Assembly (NCBI RefSeq): GCF_009930875.1 | Contig: NZ_CP025249.1 | Location: forward strand, 2,170,001-2,234,000 | Source: Actinomyces sp. 432 | GTDB taxonomy: Bacteria; Actinomycetota; Actinomycetes; Actinomycetales; Actinomycetaceae | Length of the DNA: 64,000 nucleotides | Direction: 5' to 3' | Shown here: piece by piece, positions 49,101 through 58,636 of the stretch | Numbering within the stretch: position 1 is the stretch's first letter | How the letters are laid out: every line of letters begins with the position of its first letter | Made by a program: the position numbers and the translations under genes | The notes under the pieces: generated by a model | Database searches by the model: none | Told to the model about the DNA's origin: nothing | The model's input: the letters and a program-made list of their open reading frames with translations, nothing else

Positions 49101-50209
49101 GGCACGGGGCGAGCCGAGAATGTCGCCCACGCCCTCAGCTGGGCCGTGCGCCGGGCGCGAAAAGAGCGATCGGGATCGGGCTCGGGAATGGCGGTCGCCG
49201 CGGTGGCGGCCGGCTCGTGAGAGCGCCCACGACCGAGTCCGCGCGCCGCCTGAGGCTGCTGGCCGGGCCGCAGGCCGAGGAAGCTGGCACGGCGGTGGCG
49301 GATAATGGCATCCGGGACCACTACCACGCGGTGACCCGCCAGGCGCACCGCCCGGGACAGCTCCAGCCCGTCATCGAACACCGGGAAGGCGGGCGAGATG
49401 CCGTCCACCTCATCCCAAACGGACCGGTCGATCAATGCCCCGGCGGTACCGACCGCGAGCATGTCCGACCGGTCGTCGTACTGTCCCTGGTCGATCTCAC
49501 CGGCTACTACATCATTGGCTCGCCGGGCCGAGGCTGTGGTGCACAGCCCGACCTCCAAGAGTTCGCGGGCATCGTCCCAGTCAACCTGCTTGGGACCTGC
49601 CAGGCCCACGGAGCGGGCCGACCGGACCGCGCGCTCCAGCGCCTCCAGGCAGTCGGGCTCCGGGGCTGAGTCGTCATGCAGCAGCCACAGGCGCCAGCCG
49701 TCGGCGGTGTCCTCAGCGGGGGGCGTGTTAGCCGCTACCCCAAGCGTCTCGGACTCCGATATCGGCGACATGGCACCGGTAGGGCCGGTAAGGGGGCCGG
49801 AGGCCGACCCCGCGCCGAGATACTCCCCCTGCCGCGCACCGGCACCGCCGGTGCTCAGCTTGCCACCGTGACGGCGTCTGCGGTTGCCGCGCGCAACGAG
49901 CTCCGCGTACTTCGCCAGGCCGCGCTTGACCGCGTCGCCGAACCCGGTGGCATCCGGTACACGCACCACGCGCACGGCGGTGGCAGAGTCGGCACCGGAG
50001 TCGACTACCGCCTCCTCGATCGGGGTGCCGTCACCCAGGCCATTGCTGCGAGAGGCGACGTCGACGATGAGCAGGACATCGGGGGCAGTCGCCTGGCGGG
50101 CCACCGCTCGTAGGGTCTCAGGCAGGTAGGGGGTTACCCCGGCTGAGACGAGGACCGCGAGGGTCCCGGCGGGCGAGGCGTACGGTCCGGCGCTTCCCGG
50201 CAGGCTCAT
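46151..50209 (-). CDS. Very large membrane glycosyltransferase, GT2 N-terminus
   Basis: 1352 residues. The N-terminal ~290 are a GT2-like domain (LAVLVSAGVTPYLPETLRAVARQ, LLHDDSAPEPDCLEALERAV, MLAVGTAGALIDRSVWDEVDGISPAF). A multi-membrane-segment region follows, a Glu/Pro/Ala-rich acidic insert (about 47.85-48.2 kb, repeated EELD-PAE units), more membrane segments and a beta-rich extracytoplasmic end. Such proteins next to WhiB and DUF5719 are conserved in actinobacteria and probably build or export a surface glycan; donor and acceptor cannot be read. It overlaps whiB and the DUF5719 gene by 4 bases each. Confidence 0.9.
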   Translation of the reverse strand: MSLPGSAGPYASPAGTLAVLVSAGVTPYLPETLRAVARQATAPDVLLIVDVASRSNGLGDGTPIEEAVVDSGADSATAVRVVRVPDATGFGDAVKRGLAKYAELVARGNRRRRHGGKLSTGGAGARQGEYLGAGSASGPLTGPTGAMSPISESETLGVAANTPPAEDTADGWRLWLLHDDSAPEPDCLEALERAVRSARSVGLAGPKQVDWDDARELLEVGLCTTASARRANDVVAGEIDQGQYDDRSDMLAVGTAGALIDRSVWDEVDGISPAFPVFDDGLELSRAVRLAGHRVVVVPDAIIRHRRASFLGLRPGQQPQAARGLGRGRSHEPAATAATAIPEPDPDRSFRARRTAQLRAWATFSARPVPLLLAWMVLLGLARAGWRLLTKDPALARDELAAAFGVAGDAGVIRRGRRRLAAHHGVRRSVLAQLYTSAGDIRAARRDRRRQERERMAREAVRSELELRELAVLTRRRRVGLTVTLVAVAAVAAVGMSRLLVTRAVTGGALPSLGSGWRELWDAAWSTWALSGDGYPAAVNPLLAVLSLPVAVGSWFGLGGDALVRILLLLALPLAALGAWYAAGTVTRRVPLRAWAACVWSLAPTLLLAVGQGRLTAVIVHLTLPWALTALARAVGADRRDVVLSGMVGAHHATQEERDELDRFASARIEDLAELSADASPTAEPDAAAPDSSADGRPEDDSQPEGDDQPEAGSAPQLDDGTRAATDADVPVVPVVRAGTTPGSEEETGAEEPAEDPDRPAEELDRPAQEPAEPAEELDQPAEAAAAVPAALLERYGTGSPTAAAVAGLLLSLIVAAAPATAAPIVVGLVLLAVCVRRSALRLLLTLVPVAVTALPAWWRALRLAQSYDAVAAARYLLTDTGVPIAVAPPSTIETVLGMPVDVEYLVDDPALALTLKALLAIVPAAAVSGLVVGGRRGARALAGFLMGLGGLALAGAGTRMITALGTQADGTGAQTVTGWAGTGISFALAGFMAAALAGGDAVWAACFPAYPSVTSPHAGAAGWRRWARVCVVGIGLAALAAPLAVGGAWALAARDSTATGTDAAVMALRPAGSRIPVIASEIQASDAAGRVLVLSAAGDELRVRIWRGDGNQLADVTPDVLAAQLTARLPAAAAPAPPGAPEPNDALGITLTDPADAELADLVVRAAAGQDEHVADGLAAHGIAVVLLTDAAGDGLTASTRAGLDATPGLQQLARTDSGTSWRVSPSNAVESARAVLVTSAGTATTVPADTTGRTAIRTVLEPGTGQRLLILSERNDGTWSAALDGRPLQPAPITDAYGRWRTGFEVPADGGELIVTHGTRIGGLAARGIQAVWVITVLVALPLRRRRTAA

Positions 50210-50523
50210 ACCGCGCGCCGTTTGAGCTTGCGGCGCTCGCGCTCAGACAGTCCTCCCCAAATCCCGAAGCGCTCGTCATTGGCCAGGGCGTACTCCAGGC
50301 ATTCCTCACGGACTTCGCAGGAGGCGCACACGCGCTTGGCTTCGCGCGTGGAGCCACCCTTCTCAGGGAAGAAGGCCTCGGGGTCGGTCTGAGCGCACAG
50401 CGCGCGCTCCTGCCAGGCCAGGGGGCCCTCATCGGGATCGTCGTCGCCGAGCAGAAGGAGGAGCGCCTCGTCGTCGGCGTCGTCGGACCGCTCAAGCGGA
50501 CCGTCGCCGAGGATGTTCCACAC
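50206..50523 (-). CDS. whiB2: WhiB-family Fe-S regulator, WhiB2/WhmD-like
   Basis: 105 residues from GTG 50523 after AAGGGAAGCCATC. Cluster ligands C43, C66, C69 and C75 (C-x22-C-x2-C-x5-C) are all present, followed by RFGIWGGLSERERRKLKR, the Gly-Trp turn and basic DNA/sigma-contact tail. The acidic N-terminus and position before the envelope glycosyltransferase match WhiB2 (WhmD), which controls septation. It overlaps the glycosyltransferase gene by 4 bases; expression as one operon is likely. The 275 bases between it and the TIGR03089 gene hold divergent promoters and no gene I can support. Confidence 0.93.
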   Translation of the reverse strand: MWNILGDGPLERSDDADDEALLLLLGDDDPDEGPLAWQERALCAQTDPEAFFPEKGGSTREAKRVCASCEVREECLEYALANDERFGIWGGLSERERRKLKRRAV

Positions 50524-50798
50524 GATGGCTTCCCTTCAGGATACGGACGATGTTTACGTAGAATTACACGGGTGTGAGCCGCCGTGAGTCAAGCCGGGTG
50601 CGGGAAATTCACTCAATTGCGACGGCTCGGAGGCCGCCGCGGCGAGCCCGGCCCCGCAGTCACTTTCGCCCGGTATTGCACCACTGGCCGCTACCTCGGG
50701 CAAACTCGCGCCCGACCCGGCCAACCGTTTTTATGACAATCAACTGTGAGCTTGCTGTGCGCTCGCAGGCGGCGGCGTGCATCTGCTTGGATCAGACG

Positions 50799-51725
50799 GT
50801 GACCAGAACCGTGACCCCAGCAGCCGACCGCCTGGAGGACCTGCCCGACCCCCTGGCGCCCCTGCTTCCCTCCGCCGCGGACGCAGACCGCCCGTGGCTG
50901 GTCTGGTACGCACCCGGCGAGCGGGTGGAGCTGACCGGGCACGTGCTGAGCATGTGGCAGTGCAAGATCGCCAACCTGCTCACCACCGAGGCCCACACCG
51001 ACGACCCCGCGGCAGGGCCGCTGGTGCACCTGGACCTGGGGGTGCACTGGCGAGCACTGACCTGGTGCGGCGGCGCGTGGCTCGTCGGCGGCGCGGTGGC
51101 CTTCACCGAGCCGGCCGCGCACGCCGGCTCATCCCCCTCCCCGGGCGGAGTACTCCGCCCAGCGGACGTATCGGTCGCATTCGAGCCGGCAGGCCTGAGT
51201 GCCGACGCGCAGGTGCAGGTACTGGTGCCGCGCGAGCCGCTGGCCACGCGCTGGCCCGGGACCCTGCCGCCACTCGTACTGGATGGCGTCGCCGACGTCA
51301 TGCCCCACGCCGACTCCTTCCCCGCGCACGCGGTCGGCGGGGCCACCACCGCGATGGTGCACTACCCGGCGCAGGCGCCGGGCACTGCCGTCGAGGTGTC
51401 GCGCGACGCGCTTGTCGCAGACCTGACCCCGCCCCTGCTGGTTACGCCCGGCGGGACGGGTGCGGGCGGTACCGACCGCGCGGGCGGGGAGGACCGGACA
51501 CACGCTGCGCTCCTCGGCGGGAACGGCCGAACGGGTGGGGGCGCCCGCGCGGGTACGCGCGCCGTCCTGGTGCGCGCCGGAGCCGCCCAGGAGGCGGTGC
51601 GCGGGGTGCTTGCGGCGTGGCAGGCCGGCCTGACCGCCGTGCTCATCTCCCCCGACGCCGATGAGGCGCTAGTCCGGGACGCCGCCCGGCAGGAGGGCGC
51701 CGAGGCGGGCAAGCCGCGACGGTAG
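50799..51725 (+). CDS. TIGR03089 family protein (acyl-CoA-synthetase-like fragment)
   Basis: About 308 residues from GTG 50799; the frame is open to 50574 and ATG 50733 is another candidate. WLVWYAPGERVELTGHVLSMWQCKIANLLTTE is the hallmark opening of this actinobacterial family, which resembles the N-terminal part of AMP-forming ligases without the catalytic core. The C-terminal ARAVLVRAGAAQEAVRGVLAAWQAGLTAVLI also fits. It lies next to manA. Function unknown. Confidence 0.8.
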   Translation: MTRTVTPAADRLEDLPDPLAPLLPSAADADRPWLVWYAPGERVELTGHVLSMWQCKIANLLTTEAHTDDPAAGPLVHLDLGVHWRALTWCGGAWLVGGAVAFTEPAAHAGSSPSPGGVLRPADVSVAFEPAGLSADAQVQVLVPREPLATRWPGTLPPLVLDGVADVMPHADSFPAHAVGGATTAMVHYPAQAPGTAVEVSRDALVADLTPPLLVTPGGTGAGGTDRAGGEDRTHAALLGGNGRTGGGARAGTRAVLVRAGAAQEAVRGVLAAWQAGLTAVLISPDADEALVRDAARQEGAEAGKPRR

Positions 51726-51804
51726 CCCGAAGGCGGTAGGCCGGGCGTGCAGCTGCGGACACCAGGACGTCCTCGTCTCGGCGCACCCGGCCACCTGCCG
51801 AGGC

Positions 51805-52992
51805 CTACGGCACATCGGCCTGGACGACAGTCCCCTCTCCTTCAACCGCAAGGGTGCGCTCGTCGGCGCCGATGAACAGTGCCTGCCCGCGGGTCAGCCG
51901 AGCCTGCCCGGCGGGGGTCGTGATCGTAGTCTCGCCGTCGGTGGCCAGCACGATTCGGGGCCCGCGACCGGGCACCTGCACCCGCCCGTCCGGCGGCACC
52001 ACCGTGGTCACCAGCAGCTCGAAGTCATCCACCGGCACGTAGTAGGCGCGTGTGGCGCGAGACAGGTACTCGGGGGCGGGCCGCACCGGGGGCGCCGCGA
52101 CATAGTCCACGCAGGCCAGCATCTCCGGCACATCCACGTGCTTGGTGGTCAGCCCGGCGCGCAGCACGTTGTCCGAGGAGGCCATGACCTCGATACCCAT
52201 GCCGGTCACGTAGGCGTGCACCGAGCCGGCGGGCACGAACAGGGCCTCGCCCGGCCGCAGCGTGACCGGGTTGAGCAGCAGGGCCGCAGCCACGCCCGGG
52301 TCGCCGGGGAAGGAGCGCCACATGCTGATGACGTTGGAGTCCACGCGCCTTGAGGGAGATGCGCCTGCGGTCAACCGGGTATCGATCTCCGCCACGAGCT
52401 CGGCGATGTCGGCCTCCCCCGGGCGCGTGCCGGCGGAAACCAGGTCCGTGAACACCTGGCGAATTCCGAAGCGGGTCGGATTCAGCCGCAGGGTGCGACG
52501 CATACGCCGTGCCAGGGGCGAGTGCAGGTCGGCGAGCACCTCCGCCGCCCGCCGCGGCGCCCGGAAGCCGGCGACCGCCTCGAAGTGCGTAAGCGCCAGC
52601 ACCATCTCCGGCTTGTGGTTGGTGTCCTTGTAGTTGCGTACGGGACTGCCCAGGGGGACCCCGGCCTCGTTCTCCAGCTCATAGCCCTCCACCGCCTGCT
52701 CCAGCGAGGGATGCACCTGCAAGGAAAGCACCCGGGCGGGGGCGATCAGCTTGAGCAGGAAGGGCAGCTTGGGACCGAAGCGCCGCACCACGTCCTGGCC
52801 CAGCAGGCGCTCCGGATCGGAGTCGATCAGCGCCGCCAGGGTGCATTCCCCCGCGCGCGTGGTTCCCGCCGGGTGCGCGCCGAACCACTGCTCGGCCCAC
52901 GGCTTCCCGTCCGCCTCGACGCCGAGGAACTCGGGGATGGCCTCGGGCGAGCCCCAGTCGTAGCGCTGCCGCGCGCCGTCAAGACGTTCCAT
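51805..52992 (-). CDS. manA: Mannose-6-phosphate isomerase, class I
   Basis: 395 residues from ATG 52992 (MERLDGARQRYDWGSPEAIPEFLG); the frame stays open upstream only as a shadow of rfbA. The zinc-isomerase motifs are PFLLKLIAPARVLSLQVHPSLEQAVEGY (QVHP), NHKPEMVLALTHFEAVAGFR (the KPEM Glu) and the late FVPAGSVHAYVTGMGIEVMASSDNVLRAGLTTKHVD. It links fructose-6-P to mannose-6-P for GDP-mannose and cell-surface mannose. It is divergent from rfbA. Confidence 0.96.
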   Translation of the reverse strand: MERLDGARQRYDWGSPEAIPEFLGVEADGKPWAEQWFGAHPAGTTRAGECTLAALIDSDPERLLGQDVVRRFGPKLPFLLKLIAPARVLSLQVHPSLEQAVEGYELENEAGVPLGSPVRNYKDTNHKPEMVLALTHFEAVAGFRAPRRAAEVLADLHSPLARRMRRTLRLNPTRFGIRQVFTDLVSAGTRPGEADIAELVAEIDTRLTAGASPSRRVDSNVISMWRSFPGDPGVAAALLLNPVTLRPGEALFVPAGSVHAYVTGMGIEVMASSDNVLRAGLTTKHVDVPEMLACVDYVAAPPVRPAPEYLSRATRAYYVPVDDFELLVTTVVPPDGRVQVPGRGPRIVLATDGETTITTPAGQARLTRGQALFIGADERTLAVEGEGTVVQADVP

Positions 52993-53088
52993 GGGCGCCA
53001 ACGGTAGCCGACGAGTCGGCCCCACAGCGGCGCGCCGGGCGGATTCGCGTAAACCCGTCCGGCTCATTTGCGGCGAAGAGGGCCGCGG

Positions 53089-53979
53089 ATGAGCCAGACT
53101 GTGCCCATGCGAGGCATCATCCTGGCCGGCGGATCCGGCACGCGACTGAACCCGATCACCCTGGGCACCTCCAAGCAGCTGGTGCCGGTGTACGACAAGC
53201 CGATGATCTACTACCCGCTGAGCACGCTGATGCTCGCCGGCATCCAGGACGTGCTGGTCATCACCACCCCGCACGACGCCCCCAGCTTCCACCGGCTGCT
53301 GGGAGACGGCTCCCAGCTGGGCGTGAACCTGTCCTACACGGTGCAGGAGGTCCCCAACGGCCTGGCGCAGGCCTTCGTGCTGGGTGCGGACTTCATCGGC
53401 GACCAGCCGGCCGCCCTGGTGCTGGGCGACAACATCTTCTACGGCCCCGGCATGGGCACGCGCCTGCGCCGCCACACCACCCCGGACGGCGGCGTCGTGT
53501 ACGCCTACCAGGTGGCCGACCCGAGCGCCTACGGCGTGGTGGAGTTCGACGCGGACTTCAAGGCCGTGTCCATCGAGGAGAAGCCCGCCCACCCCAAGTC
53601 CGACTACGCCGTGCCCGGACTGTACTTCTATGACAATGACGTGGTGGAGATCGCCAGGAACCTCCAGCCCTCCGCGCGCGGCGAGTACGAGATCACCGAC
53701 ATCAACCGCACCTACCTGGAGGCCGGGCGGCTCACCGTGGAGGTCCTCCCCCGCGGCACGGCCTGGCTGGACACCGGCACCTTCGACTCCCTGGCCGACG
53801 CCACCGGCTTTGTGCGCACCGTCCAGCACCGGCAGGGCCTGAATATCGGCTGCCCGGAGGAGGTGGCCTGGCGCATGGGCTTCATCGACGACGACGGCCT
53901 GCGCGAGCGCGCCGAGCCGCTGGTCAAGTCCGGCTACGGCCAGTACCTGCTCGGCCTGCTAGAGCGCGGGCGCCGCTGA
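53089..53979 (+). CDS. rfbA: Glucose-1-phosphate thymidylyltransferase
   Basis: About 296 residues. The start ATG 53089 has GAAGAGGG before it; ATG 53107 ([18 protein letters not shown]) is also possible and is the usual family start. Nucleotidyltransferase motifs are [42 protein letters not shown] and IEEKP, with [13 protein letters not shown] near the end. It makes dTDP-glucose, the first step to dTDP-L-rhamnose, and is followed 104 bp later by fused rfbC-rfbD. rmlB (the 4,6-dehydratase) is not in the window. Confidence 0.96.
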   Translation: MSQTVPMRGIILAGGSGTRLNPITLGTSKQLVPVYDKPMIYYPLSTLMLAGIQDVLVITTPHDAPSFHRLLGDGSQLGVNLSYTVQEVPNGLAQAFVLGADFIGDQPAALVLGDNIFYGPGMGTRLRRHTTPDGGVVYAYQVADPSAYGVVEFDADFKAVSIEEKPAHPKSDYAVPGLYFYDNDVVEIARNLQPSARGEYEITDINRTYLEAGRLTVEVLPRGTAWLDTGTFDSLADATGFVRTVQHRQGLNIGCPEEVAWRMGFIDDDGLRERAEPLVKSGYGQYLLGLLERGRR

Positions 53980-54083
53980 CACTGCCGACGCCGGCGACGC
54001 GAGCCGCGAGCGCAGCGTCCCCGTCCAGCGCCCACCATGATCCGTATCCCGCGAACACTCACCCCCACAAGCATTGGAGACTC

Positions 54084-55583
54084 ATGACTGACAGCACCGA
54101 CACGCCCGCCGCCGACACCAACGGCGTGGAGACGGCCAAGCCGCTCGGCGTCCAGACCACCCCGATCCCCGGCTTCCTGCGCATCGACCTGACCGTGCAC
54201 GGGGACAACCGCGGCTGGTTCAAGGAGAACTGGCAGCGGGAGAAGATGACCGCCCTGGGCCTGCCGGACTTCGGGCCGGTGCAGAACAACATCTCCTTCA
54301 ACGATGAGGTCGGGGTGACCCGCGGCATCCACGCCGAGCCGTGGGACAAGTTCGTTTCGGTGGCCACCGGGCGGGTATTCGGCGCCTGGGTGGACCTGCG
54401 CGAGGGGCCGTCCTTCGGCACCGTGTACACCACCGAGATCGACCCTTCGGTGGCGGTGTTCGTTCCAAAGGGCGTGGGCAACGCCTACCAGACGCTGGAG
54501 CCGAACACGGCCTACACCTACCTGGTGAACGACCACTGGTCTCCCGACGCCCAGTACACCTTCCTGAACCTGGCCGATGAGACCGTCGCCGTGCCCTGGC
54601 CGATCCCGCTGGAGCAGGCCATCCAGTCGGACAAGGACCGCGGCCACCCGCGCCTGGCCGACGTCGTCCCCTTCCCCGCGGACGACGCCGCCGACGCCGG
54701 CGGCACGGCAGCCTCCGCGCCGGGCAGACGCGTGCTGGTGACCGGGTGCAAGGGGCAGCTCGGGCGCGAGCTCATGAAGCAGCTGCCCGAGGCCGGGTAC
54801 GCCCCGACCGGCGTGGACCTGCCGGAGGTGGACATCTCCGACGCCGACGCCATGGCCGCCTGGGACTGGTCTGCTTATGACGTCATCATCAATGCTGCCG
54901 CCTGGACGAACGTCGACGGCGCCGAGACCCCCGAGGGACGGCGCCTGTCCTGGCGGGCCAACGCCACCGGCCCGGCCAACCTGGCCCGCGAGGCGGCCCG
55001 CCACGGCCTGACCCTGGTGCACATCTCCAGCGAGTACACCTTCGACGGCGAGCTGGAGCCGCACACCGAGGCCGAGGCCCCCAGCCCGCTGGGCGTGTAC
55101 GGTCAGTCGAAGGCGGGCGGCGATGCCGCCGTCGAGGCCACCCCCAGGCACTACCTGGTGCGCACCTCCTGGGTGGTTGGCGACGGCAAGAACTTCGCCA
55201 AGACCATGGCCTCCCTGGCCGCCCGCGGCATCGCCCCGAAGGTGGTGGACGACCAGACCGGCCGCCTCACCTTCACCACGGACCTCGCGGCCGGCATCAT
55301 CCACCTGCTGCGCACCGGCGCCGAGTTCGGCACCTACAACCTGTCCGGCGAGGGTCCCGTGGTGTCCTGGTGCGACGTCGCCAAGCGCGTGTTCGAGCTG
55401 GTGGGTCACAGCGCCGAGGAGGTCACGCCGGTTTCCACCGCCGAGTACTACGCGGGGCAGGAGGGCATCGCCCCCCGGCCGCTGCGCAGCGCCCTGGACC
55501 TGAGCAAGATCGAGGCGGCCGGATTCACCCCCGCGAACTCCATGGAGCGCCTGGACGCCTACGTGCCCACCATCGAGCTGTGA
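54084..55583 (+). CDS. rfbCD: Bifunctional dTDP-4-keto-6-deoxyhexose 3,5-epimerase / dTDP-4-dehydrorhamnose reductase
   Basis: 499 residues. Residues 1-200 are an RmlC-type cupin (IPGFLRIDLTVHGDNRGWFKENWQREKM, TRGIHAEPWDKFVSVATGRVFGAWVDLR with the catalytic His in GIHAEP). Residues ~212-499 are an RmlD reductase (RRVLVTGCKGQLGRELMKQL, NAAAWTNVDGAE, HISSEYTFDG, YGQSKAGGDAAV with Tyr/Lys). The two make dTDP-L-rhamnose from the 4-keto sugar with NAD(P)H. Such RmlC-RmlD fusions are usual in Actinomyces and Bifidobacterium. No frameshift is seen. Confidence 0.95.
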   Translation: MTDSTDTPAADTNGVETAKPLGVQTTPIPGFLRIDLTVHGDNRGWFKENWQREKMTALGLPDFGPVQNNISFNDEVGVTRGIHAEPWDKFVSVATGRVFGAWVDLREGPSFGTVYTTEIDPSVAVFVPKGVGNAYQTLEPNTAYTYLVNDHWSPDAQYTFLNLADETVAVPWPIPLEQAIQSDKDRGHPRLADVVPFPADDAADAGGTAASAPGRRVLVTGCKGQLGRELMKQLPEAGYAPTGVDLPEVDISDADAMAAWDWSAYDVIINAAAWTNVDGAETPEGRRLSWRANATGPANLAREAARHGLTLVHISSEYTFDGELEPHTEAEAPSPLGVYGQSKAGGDAAVEATPRHYLVRTSWVVGDGKNFAKTMASLAARGIAPKVVDDQTGRLTFTTDLAAGIIHLLRTGAEFGTYNLSGEGPVVSWCDVAKRVFELVGHSAEEVTPVSTAEYYAGQEGIAPRPLRSALDLSKIEAAGFTPANSMERLDAYVPTIEL

Positions 55584-55593
55584 GGCAGGTGTA

Positions 55594-55633
55594 CCGCGGG
55601 GCGCCCGCGCCGCTCGGCTGACGGGCCCCGCGG
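55594..55633. terminator. Bidirectional stem-loop after rfbCD
   Basis: CCGCGGGGC (55594-55602) pairs with GCCCCGCGG (55625-55633) between convergent stops of rfbCD (55583) and the transferase gene (55648). The 22-base loop is GC-rich. Confidence 0.65.
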
Positions 55634-55647
55634 CTGCGCCGTCGGAA

Positions 55648-57155
55648 CTACTCGGCGCCGCTCAGCGCCGCGGCTCCTCCCAGCCTGCCGATTCGTACCA
55701 CCGCGATCGTCCACGCCACGAGCGCCGCGCCCAGCAGCACGATCGCGGGTCCGGGCCAGGCCGGGAATCCCCCTGCCGGGGCAGCGGCGCCCTGTTGCGC
55801 CTGCTGCCACCACCAGGGCACGAAGAACACGGCCCACAGGGCGAACCAGGCGCCGGTGGCGATTCCGGCCAGCCGCCGTGAGCAGGTCAGGCCGCCCGCC
55901 ATCAGCACCGCCAGCGTCAGCAACGCCGGCAGCAGGTAGCGCGGGTGAAGGCCACCGCCGCCAGCCGAGTACTTCAACTGCATCGCCACGATGAGTACGG
56001 CCTCAAGGCCGAGCACCCCGGCCACCGCCAGGTCCGCGCCGGTAGCGCGCCGACGCACCAGCGCGACCACGCCCGCGGCAAGCCCGCATGCGGCGGGCGC
56101 CGCGATCAGTACGAGACCCACCCCTCCCAGGGCGGGCACGGGCACGAACAGTGACAGCAGTCGCTGCCAGGTTTCCGGCCGCGCGGCGAGCTCGGAAACC
56201 GGGACCTGGTGGGTGTTGAAGTGCTCGGCCGCCCACTCGGGGTGCCCGCCGGTGATCGTCCCGGTCAGGCGCAGGTTGCGCAGGTAGAACCAGCCCGCGG
56301 ACAGCGCCACCAGCACGCCCACACCGGCGCCGTTGAGCAACGCGGTCCACCGGCCCCAGCGGTCGCGTCCCGCCCCGCGCACCATTCCCTCCAGGACGAT
56401 CGCGAGCATGCACACGGCTACCACCACCATCAGCGACAGGCGGGTGAGCAGCGCGGCGCAGCCGAGCACGGCAAGCAGGAGCCAGCGGCGCCGCGTGGGG
56501 CCCTGGCGGATGAACTGGCAGGTCAGCGCGAGGCAGGCGGCCATCAGCAGGGTGGCCAGGGTGTCGTTGTACACGGCCCCCGATACCCCCAGCATCGAGC
56601 AGCACAGCGCGGCGATCAGCATCGTGGTGGGGGCAAGTAGCCGATTGCGCGGGAAGGCGACCTGCGCGGCATACCCGATCACGGCCACGGCGGCGGCCCC
56701 GAGCAGCACGTTGAGCGCCCGGGCGGCCAGGCCCGCGGCCAGCACGCCTGCCCAGTCCGTCAACCCGCCTGCGAGGGGGGCCATGATCAGGTAGAAGAGC
56801 GGCGGGTGCTGGGAGACGGACTGCACGGACAGGGGTGTCCTGGGCCAGACCCCGGGATCACCGGCCCGGTGAAGAAGTCGGGCCATTGGCCGTGCCAGAG
56901 CTGAAAGGCGTAATCAAGGTGGTTGACCTCGTCAGCGCTGCCGAACAGGGGGATCAGCAGCGCGCGGCCCGCCGCGCACAGTACGAAGCCAACGAGCACC
57001 GCGCGCCCCGCGCCGGAGATCGCCCGGCTTCGCGGCCGCCGCCGTGCCCCGTACCGGTGGTCGTTGGGATCGGCGGGAGTTCGGTCCGGGGATGGCGCGC
57101 TTCTCACCGGGTCACAATAGACCGGCTCCTGCGGTGCGGGCGCTTTGGTCGGCAC
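55648..57155 (-). pseudogene. Polytopic sugar transferase (DUF2142/GT39-like), frameshifted
   Basis: The 5' part begins at GTG 57155 and ends its good frame at DEVNHLDYAFQLWHGQWPDFFTGPVIPG. The remainder, VWPRTPLSVQSVSQHPPLFYLIMAPL through about ten membrane segments to SGAE, lies one frame over and ends at 55648. Adding one G to the GGGG run at about 56853-56857 (CCG GGG GTC TGG) restores a single ~500-residue protein. The 'SADEVNH-DY...SQHPPL-Y-L' pattern resembles DUF2142 and lipid-linked sugar transferases that act on the outer face of the membrane. It is divergent from ugd. Real lesion or read error. Confidence 0.8.
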
Positions 57156-57303
57156 GCTCGCCTGCGTGGCCGCACACCTTAGTTGCCCCGGTCACGCAGA
57201 CGTGAGCCCGGCTCCGCCGCTGTGCGCAACGAGTCTGAACCCAAGTCCGCCTTTGGGGCGCGACACGCGGCGGCTGCGGGGCCGCGTCCGCTAGCCTGCC
57301 TGC

Positions 57304-58626
57304 ATGCGTATTTCCGTAATTGGTTGTGGGTACCTGGGCGCTGTGCACGCGGCTTCGATGGCCGAGCTGGGGCACACCGTGGTAGGTGTTGACGTCGATG
57401 CCCGCAAGGTGGAGCTGCTGTCCCAGGGCAAGGCTCCCTTCTTCGAGCCCGGATTCGAGGAGATCCTGAGCCGCAACGTGCAGTCCGGCCGCCTGACCTT
57501 CACCACCGACTACGCGGCGATCGCCGGCGCACAGGTGCACTTCATTGGCGTGGGCACGCCCCAGTCGGAGAGCGGCGCTGCCGACCTGACCTACGTAGAC
57601 GCCGCGGTTGAGGGCATGCTTCCCCACCTGGGCCGGTGCACCGACGGCGTCGAGGTGGTAGCCGGCAAGTCGACTGTCCCGGTCGGCACCGCCGCCCGCC
57701 TGGCCGAGCAGGTCGCTCCCACCGGGGTGAGCCTGGTTTGGAACCCGGAGTTCCTGCGGGAGGGTTTCGCGGTCAAGGACACGCTGGACCCTGACCGCAT
57801 GGTCTACGGCCTGCCCGCGGACGAGCAGTCCGCCGCGGCCGCGCAGGCTGTCCTAGATGAGCTGTACCGCCCCATCATCGACGCCGGCACGCCCCGGCTG
57901 GTGATGGACTACCAGACAGCGGAGCTGGTGAAGATCTCCGCCAACGCCTTCCTCGCCACCAAGATCTCCTTCATCAACGCCATGGCACAGATCTGCGACG
58001 CCGCCGGCGCCGACGTGACCGCGCTGGCCGGCGCCATCGGCCTGGACGACCGCATCGGCAAGCGCTTCCTGCGCGCCGGCATCGGCTTCGGCGGGGGCTG
58101 CCTGCCCAAGGACATCCGCGCCTTCCAGGCGCGCGCCGCGGAGCTGGGGGTGGGCGACTCGCTCGGCTTCCTCGCCGAGGTGGACAAGCTCAACGACGCT
58201 GTACGTCACTCCGTGGTGGATACCGCCCGCCGCCTACTCGGCGAGGACCTGGCCGGGAAGCGGGTGGCGGTGCTCGGGGCCGCCTTCAAGCCCGACAGCG
58301 ACGATATGCGCAACTCCCCCGCGCTCGACCTGGCGCAGGAGTTCACCGAGCTGTCCGCCTCCGTGGTGGTCACGGACCCCGCGGCCGGCCCCATCCTGGC
58401 CGCCCGGGAGGGCCTGCCCTACCAGATCGCCGGCAGTATCGAGGAGGCGCTGACTGGCGCTGACCTGGTGGTGCTGGGAACCGAGTGGAAGCAGTTCACC
58501 ACCCTTGATCCTGCGAAGGCCGCCGAGCTGGTGGCCCGCCGCATCGTTATCGACGGCCGTAACGCACTGCCGCGCGAGGACTGGAAGGCTGCGGGATTCA
58601 CCTACGCGGGTATCGGACGGCGCTGA
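57304..58626 (+). CDS. ugd: UDP-glucose 6-dehydrogenase
   Basis: 440 residues. N-terminal Rossmann fold MRISVIGCGYLGAVHAASMAELGHTVVGVDVD; substrate motifs VAGKSTVPVGTA and WNPEFLREGFAVKDTLDPDR; catalytic Cys in GIGFGGGCLPKDIRAF (C266); C-terminal LGAAFKPDSDDMRNSPALDLA. It oxidises UDP-glucose to UDP-glucuronate for surface polymers. Complete, no indel. Confidence 0.96.
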   Translation: MRISVIGCGYLGAVHAASMAELGHTVVGVDVDARKVELLSQGKAPFFEPGFEEILSRNVQSGRLTFTTDYAAIAGAQVHFIGVGTPQSESGAADLTYVDAAVEGMLPHLGRCTDGVEVVAGKSTVPVGTAARLAEQVAPTGVSLVWNPEFLREGFAVKDTLDPDRMVYGLPADEQSAAAAQAVLDELYRPIIDAGTPRLVMDYQTAELVKISANAFLATKISFINAMAQICDAAGADVTALAGAIGLDDRIGKRFLRAGIGFGGGCLPKDIRAFQARAAELGVGDSLGFLAEVDKLNDAVRHSVVDTARRLLGEDLAGKRVAVLGAAFKPDSDDMRNSPALDLAQEFTELSASVVVTDPAAGPILAAREGLPYQIAGSIEEALTGADLVVLGTEWKQFTTLDPAKAAELVARRIVIDGRNALPREDWKAAGFTYAGIGRR

Positions 58627-58636
58627 GCCGCCCGCT

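Noticed and set aside
52992..53829. N-terminal extension of ManA
   Set aside because: It is antisense to rfbA; the family start is ATG 52992.
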